This document shows, piece after piece, positions 5,547 to 6,096 of a stretch of DNA of 6,096 nucleotides. The DNA lies in the NCBI GenBank assembly GCA_041605955.1, contig JBFIXI010000122.1, positions 1-6,096 of the forward strand, given 5' to 3'. The DNA is from JAHEJX01 sp041605955 (lineage in GTDB: Bacteria > Actinomycetota > Acidimicrobiia > Spongiisociales > UBA5794). Numbering within the stretch: the first letter of the stretch is position 1; each line of letters begins with the position of its first letter. The notes under the pieces are model-generated. The model saw only the letters and a list, made by a program, of their open reading frames with translations, ran no database searches and was not told the origin of the DNA. The position numbers were made by a program, and so were the translations under genes.

Positions 5547-5567
5547 TGGCTCCCAACTTGGCTCCCA
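5547..5567. repeat. Paired 9-bp direct repeat TGGCTCCCA
   Basis: TGGCTCCCA occurs at 5547-5555 and 5559-5567, a 12-bp period equal to that of the tandem duplication at 5186-5209 on the other side of the core. It is probably another arm-type site pair. Confidence 0.55.
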
Positions 5568-5634
5568 GAGGTCAGAGCCCGAACCGCAGGTTGTGTCCCG
5601 GCTGCACTTCCAGATATTGACAAGCCAGCGCATC

Positions 5635-5889
5635 ATGCCGGATCTGGGCGGAACGAAGTGCGCGATAACGCTCCGTGGCTGCGGTGTTCTGGGCGCCGAG
5701 CGCTCCCGCCGTTCACGCCCCTTCAGCTGTGGCGTGCGACTCGACCCACCCGCCGATGCCTCCGCCGGGTGGGATCTCGCCGAGGTCCGGCACAGGAGCG
5801 CAGACTCCCAGGTGTACTGGACCTACGGGGCTGGTCCACTCTGCGCCAACCCATCCAAGGATGACGACGAGCCAGCGGCCGCGAACTGA
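5635..5889 (+). CDS. Doubtful small hypothetical ORF
   Basis: This 84-residue frame starts at ATG 5635 without a ribosome site and ends at TGA 5887-5889. Its second half (GWDLAEVRHRSADSQVYWTY, then an acidic tail ending DDDEPAAAN) has about three quarters G or C in third positions. The first half, rich in Cys, Arg and Ser, does not look like protein. A minus-strand frame over 5713-5880 is about equally plausible. No family is recognised. It may be the end of a decayed gene. Confidence 0.2.
   Translation: MPDLGGTKCAITLRGCGVLGAERSRRSRPFSCGVRLDPPADASAGWDLAEVRHRSADSQVYWTYGAGPLCANPSKDDDEPAAAN
5745..5773. terminator. GC-rich hairpin downstream of the right-edge gene
   Basis: CCCACCCG (5745-5752) pairs with CGGGTGGG (5766-5773) around a 13-base loop in which two more base pairs could form after one mismatch. 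It lies about 165 bp beyond the minus-strand stop at 5939 and has no T-run on either strand, so terminator function is uncertain. Confidence 0.3.
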
Positions 5890-5938
5890 AGTTACGGTGC
5901 CGAGCGAAGCCACATTGGCTGGATGTGCAGATGGCGCT

Positions 5939-6096
5939 CTAAGAGGTTCCCTTGGAGAGGCGCCGCCAGCCTCCCGCCCGATTGTTGGCCACGATCTCAC
6001 GGAGCAAGTCGATTAGGGCCTCACGGTTGATCGAATCCCCCTCGTAGATCTGGACTGCCCGGGCCGTCTTATTGCCGTGACCTTGGTTGATCACGC
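5939..6096 (-). CDS. C-terminal end of an unrecognised protein (partial at window edge)
   Basis: The frame is open from the window edge to a TAG at 5939-5941 and gives about 52 residues. It reads INQGHGNKTARAVQIYEGDS, then NREALIDLLREIVANN, and ends GGWRRLSKGTS. The first part is polar, Gly/Asn-rich and beta-like. The second is a clear amphipathic helix, followed by a basic tail. Third positions are mostly G or C and both halves have protein-like composition. A GTG lies two bases inside the edge (6092-6094), so a 51-residue protein starting there cannot be excluded, though a longer gene is likelier. I cannot assign a family. It lies on the presumed element side of the tRNA-derived att core, so it may be cargo. 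Confidence 0.7.
   Translation of the reverse strand, partial: VINQGHGNKTARAVQIYEGDSINREALIDLLREIVANNRAGGWRRLSKGTS

Larger units (their letters stand above)
4966..5938. other. About 970 bp without a convincing gene, containing an att-like region
   Basis: This long stretch holds short coding-like pieces on both strands but no frame with start, ribosome site and family resemblance. It contains a 6-bp hairpin at 5016-5041 after the YdeI stop and an inverted repeat CGACAC-CCC-GTGTCG at 5076-5090. Direct-repeat clusters occur at 5084-5209 and 5461-5567, a tRNA-Arg 3' half at 5408-5449, and a GC hairpin at 5745-5773. A minus-strand piece ending LPGAEFYWATRLGPNGLVGLS at TGA 5216-5218 is interrupted upstream by an in-frame stop near 5333 and may be a gene remnant. 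The pattern is typical of the edge of an integrated element. Confidence 0.6.

Noticed and set aside
5058..5636. 192-residue minus-strand open frame
   Set aside because: It runs through the tRNA-derived core and the repeat clusters. The repeats generate patterns such as WEPSWEP and CNPNCNP, which are consequences of the DNA repeats, and no family is recognisable.
5713..6000. 95-residue minus-strand open frame near the right edge
   Set aside because: It overlaps the better-supported right-edge gene in another frame, has no ribosome site, and competes with a plus frame of similar quality.

Overview
The window is GC-rich, with a strong preference for G or C at third codon positions, GTG as well as ATG starts, and AGGAGG-type ribosome sites. 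With a tRNA-Arg(ACG) 3' half of the type common in high-GC Gram-positives, this suggests an actinobacterial chromosome, perhaps an environmental lineage. I cannot place it more precisely from sequence alone.

Layout. Positions 1-171 hold the C-terminal end of a plus-strand membrane protein. A short decayed coding fragment follows (264-410). Positions 486-3639 are a minus-strand block in transcription order: ABC ATPase (3639-2701), ABC-2 permease (2704-1487, overlapping the ATPase by ATGA), and, after 110 bp with a small hairpin, a CPBP-family intramembrane protease (1376-486). Upstream of the block are about 310 bp without a gene, containing a 12-bp palindrome. Next come a perfect 13-bp hairpin (3967-4003) and a probable frameshifted minus-strand pseudogene (4014-4251). 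A YdeI/OmdA-family gene lies on the plus strand (4357-4965), probably from a leaderless promoter.

From about 5080 the character changes. No convincing gene covers 4966-5938, but this stretch carries the most interesting structure. The 3' half of a tRNA-Arg(ACG), from the anticodon loop to the discriminator, lies on the minus strand at 5408-5449 without its 5' half. It is flanked on both sides by short direct repeats: a perfect 12-bp tandem duplication and CTGGTG/CGTGTCGTC/CGTCCAT motifs on the left, and four GTCCAC copies at exact 10-bp spacing plus a 12-bp-spaced TGGCTCCCA pair on the right. This looks like an attachment site of a tyrosine-recombinase integrative element, with core and arm-type sites. 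The right edge carries the 3' end of a minus-strand gene (5939-6096) that would lie on the element side.

How the genes relate. The ATPase and permease should form one NatAB-like exporter, possibly co-transcribed with the CPBP protease. Both CPBP and YdeI/OmdA families have been linked to bacteriocin self-protection, so the neighbourhood could concern envelope or peptide stress. No peptide precursor is visible and that link is inference. No integrase gene is in the window.
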